7,065 bases of DNA, from contig DXLV01000063.1 of the NCBI GenBank assembly GCA_019414545.1, forward strand, positions 1-7,065, given 5' to 3'. The position numbers were made by a program, and so were the translations under genes. Source of the DNA: Collinsella sp. (GTDB lineage: Bacteria; Actinomycetota; Coriobacteriia; Coriobacteriales; Coriobacteriaceae). Positions 6,061 through 7,065 of this stretch are shown here, piece after piece. The notes under the pieces were generated by a model, which saw only the letters and a program-made list of their open reading frames with translations, did not search any database and had not been told where the DNA came from. The stretch's first letter is position 1. Every line of letters starts with the position of its first letter.

Positions 6061-6092
6061 GGCTTGCGTCACGGCGGTACTTCCCGTATATT
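6038..6092 (+). promoter_or_regulatory. Probable tRNA operon promoter with UP-like element
   Basis: TTGCGT (6064-6069) and TATATT (6087-6092) are exactly 17 nt apart. The -10 matches the consensus at five of six positions and the -35 keeps the TTG. The start would be near 6099, about 38 nt before tRNA-Gln. The A/T tract at 6038-6058 covers roughly -60 to -40, the place of UP elements that strengthen stable-RNA promoters. Confidence 0.55.
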
Positions 6093-6136
6093 TCTTTCTT
6101 GCGCAAAGGCACAGCCGAGCGCAGCGATGCAGTCAT

Positions 6137-6210
6137 TGGGATGTCGTCTAATGGCAGGACAGCGGATTCTGGTTCCGTCAATGGGGGTTCGACTCCCTCC
6201 ATCCCAGCCA
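6137..6210 (+). tRNA. tRNA-Gln (anticodon CTG)
   Basis: A complete 74-nt cloverleaf with encoded CCA. The acceptor stem TGGGATG/CATCCCA has 7 bp with discriminator G. The D-stem is GTCT/GGAC. The anticodon stem is GCGGA/TCCGT and its loop TTCTGGT gives CTG, reading CAG codons. The T-stem is GGGGG/CCCTC with loop TTCGACT. The U1-A72 pair and the overall sequence resemble bacterial tRNA-Gln. It is followed after 17 nt by tRNA-Glu and is probably co-transcribed with it. Confidence 0.96.
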
Positions 6211-6227
6211 TTGCATTTGCTACATAT

Positions 6228-6304
6228 GGCCCGTTCGTCTAGCGGTTTAGGACGCCGCCCTCTCAAGGCGGAGATCACCAGTTCGAATCTGGTACGGGCT
6301 ACCA
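6228..6304 (+). tRNA. tRNA-Glu (anticodon CTC)
   Basis: A complete 77-nt cloverleaf with encoded CCA. The acceptor stem is GGCCCGT/ACGGGCT, with a G·U first pair. The D-stem is GTCT/GGAC, and the anticodon stem is CCGCC/GGCGG with loop CTCTCAA giving CTC, reading GAG codons. The T-stem is ACCAG/CTGGT with loop TTCGAAT. A terminator follows 9 nt later. Confidence 0.96.
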
Positions 6305-6313
6305 AAATTGAAC

Positions 6314-6342
6314 GCCCGGGCCTCGTAAGAGACCCGGGTTTT
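6314..6342 (+). terminator. Intrinsic terminator after the tRNA pair
   Basis: CCCGGG (6315-6320) pairs with CCCGGG (6333-6338). After one C/A mismatch, CTC pairs with GAG around a GTAA loop. Four T follow directly (6339-6342). It ends the tRNA-Gln/tRNA-Glu transcript. Confidence 0.85.
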
Positions 6343-6401
6343 GTGTATTGACCGATTTTTAAGGCGCGCGTTGAGTCTGCCGCCCGGACCGAGGAGTTGT
6401 C

Positions 6402-7065
6402 ATGGACCTGCCTATCAGCTTGGAAGACATCACGTATGCCGAGAACTATCTGGCGCAGGGAGACCTGGCTACAGCGACGCCGCTGCTGGAGCGTCTGGTG
6501 GAGCTCGCCGAGGAGTATATCGACGCTGAGTGCAAGACGGAGGAGAAGCGCCAGTACTTTAGCTTCGACAGCAAGTTTGAGCGCCTGGCCTATCGCCGCG
6601 TGGAGAAGGATCCGCGCGAGCTGGTGCAGATCGAGGTTCCCTTTGACCGCCTGTACTCCGACATGGCGTTTGCCTACATTCGTCAGCAGGACTATGTGAG
6701 CGCGCGCAACGCCTTGATGCAGGCCGTGCGTTGGGATCCCATGAACTGCAACTATCGCTTGGACTTGGCCGAGCTGTTCCGCGCGCTCGAGGACAAGCAG
6801 GAGTGGGCATCGCTCTCGTTCTCGGTGCTGGAGCGCGCGAGCGACGGTAAGTGCGCCGCACGCGCCTACACCAATTTGGGTCAGTACTTCTTGGAGCCCG
6901 AGACCGAGAACATTTCGGCTGCCGTGGGCTGCGCGCGTCTGGCGCTGCGCCTGGCGCCCAATGATGCGCATACGACGCGCCTGCTCAACAAGATCCATAC
7001 CACCTATCCGGATGCCGCGGACGAGAGTGACGACCATGTGATGGGTGAGCTCGCCCTGCAGGGCG
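6402..7065 (+). CDS. TPR-repeat protein (5' part, runs off the right edge)
   Basis: The reading frame is open from the ATG at 6402 to the end of the window (221 complete codons), so the protein is longer than seen. GAGGAG ends 5 nt upstream of the ATG. The product is soluble and helical, with no signal peptide. Segments resembling tetratricopeptide helices are at about 11-40 (AENYLAQGDLATATPLLERL), 84-115 (SDMAFAYIRQQDYVSARNAL then AVRWDPMN), 118-150, and 154-190 (ending ALRLAPND). Typical TPR marks are visible: the small residues of A-Y near the middle, alternating large and small positions, and the closing P-N. TPR proteins act as protein-binding scaffolds; the partner is unknown. The stretch 41-80 between the first two repeats is highly charged and does not fit TPR. 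It has its own start region after the tRNA terminator. Confidence 0.85.
   Translation, partial: MDLPISLEDITYAENYLAQGDLATATPLLERLVELAEEYIDAECKTEEKRQYFSFDSKFERLAYRRVEKDPRELVQIEVPFDRLYSDMAFAYIRQQDYVSARNALMQAVRWDPMNCNYRLDLAELFRALEDKQEWASLSFSVLERASDGKCAARAYTNLGQYFLEPETENISAAVGCARLALRLAPNDAHTTRLLNKIHTTYPDAADESDDHVMGELALQG

Noticed and set aside
5993..6211. 72-aa minus-strand frame
   Set aside because: Its start (AGMEGVEPPLTEPESAVLP) is the reverse translation of tRNA-Gln, a known artefact.
6137..6304. tRNA pair as a phage or island attachment site
   Set aside because: No integrase gene is next to the tRNA 3' ends, and I see no repeated tRNA-end fragment in the window.
6069..7037. 322-aa minus-strand reading frame across both tRNAs and the TPR gene
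   Set aside because: It runs antisense through tRNA-Glu and tRNA-Gln, and its protein contains the familiar false sequences made by translating tRNAs backwards (for example ARTRFELVISALRG). The plus-strand TPR frame is better supported.

Overview
The window looks like ordinary chromosomal DNA from a high-GC Gram-positive bacterium. The best guess is a member of the Coriobacteriia such as Collinsella. This rests on GC-rich third codon positions, strong AGGAGG-type ribosome binding sites, an ftsE-ftsX-rnr order, and the mix of small proteins. It is inference; no database search was possible.

Layout: bases 1-1155 hold the end of ftsE and a complete ftsX, overlapping by 14 nt. They encode the ATPase and membrane subunits of the FtsEX complex that controls peptidoglycan hydrolases at division, and a good intrinsic terminator follows. 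Bases 1291-3426 encode ribonuclease R, which ends at a perfect 11-bp GC-rich hairpin. Bases 3427-3603 contain a cluster of inverted repeats that runs up to a small serine recombinase gene (3604-4209). A VanZ-family membrane protein with a TTG start (4314-4895) and an ArsC/Spx-family thioredoxin-fold protein (5018-5377) follow on the same strand. A 136-aa protein of unknown function (5450-5860) is encoded on the minus strand, convergent with the ArsC/Spx gene. Bases 5861-6136 are a regulatory region with a recognisable stable-RNA promoter and an AT-rich UP-element-like palindrome. It leads into tRNA-Gln(CTG) and tRNA-Glu(CTC), which share a terminator. The window ends inside a TPR-repeat protein gene that runs off the right edge.

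How the genes relate: only ftsE and ftsX form an evident functional unit. RNase R has its own leader and terminator. The recombinase, VanZ and ArsC/Spx genes are co-directional but have long gaps and separate ribosome binding sites, so they are probably separate or loosely coupled units. The two tRNAs form one transcription unit.

I found no CRISPR array, insertion sequence, prophage or clear new multi-gene system. The most unusual element is the recombinase gene with its array of five ACCT-type half-sites and a 44-bp palindrome directly upstream, at a locus where smpB would often sit after rnr. Next come the unrecognised minus-strand protein and the divergent VanZ motif.
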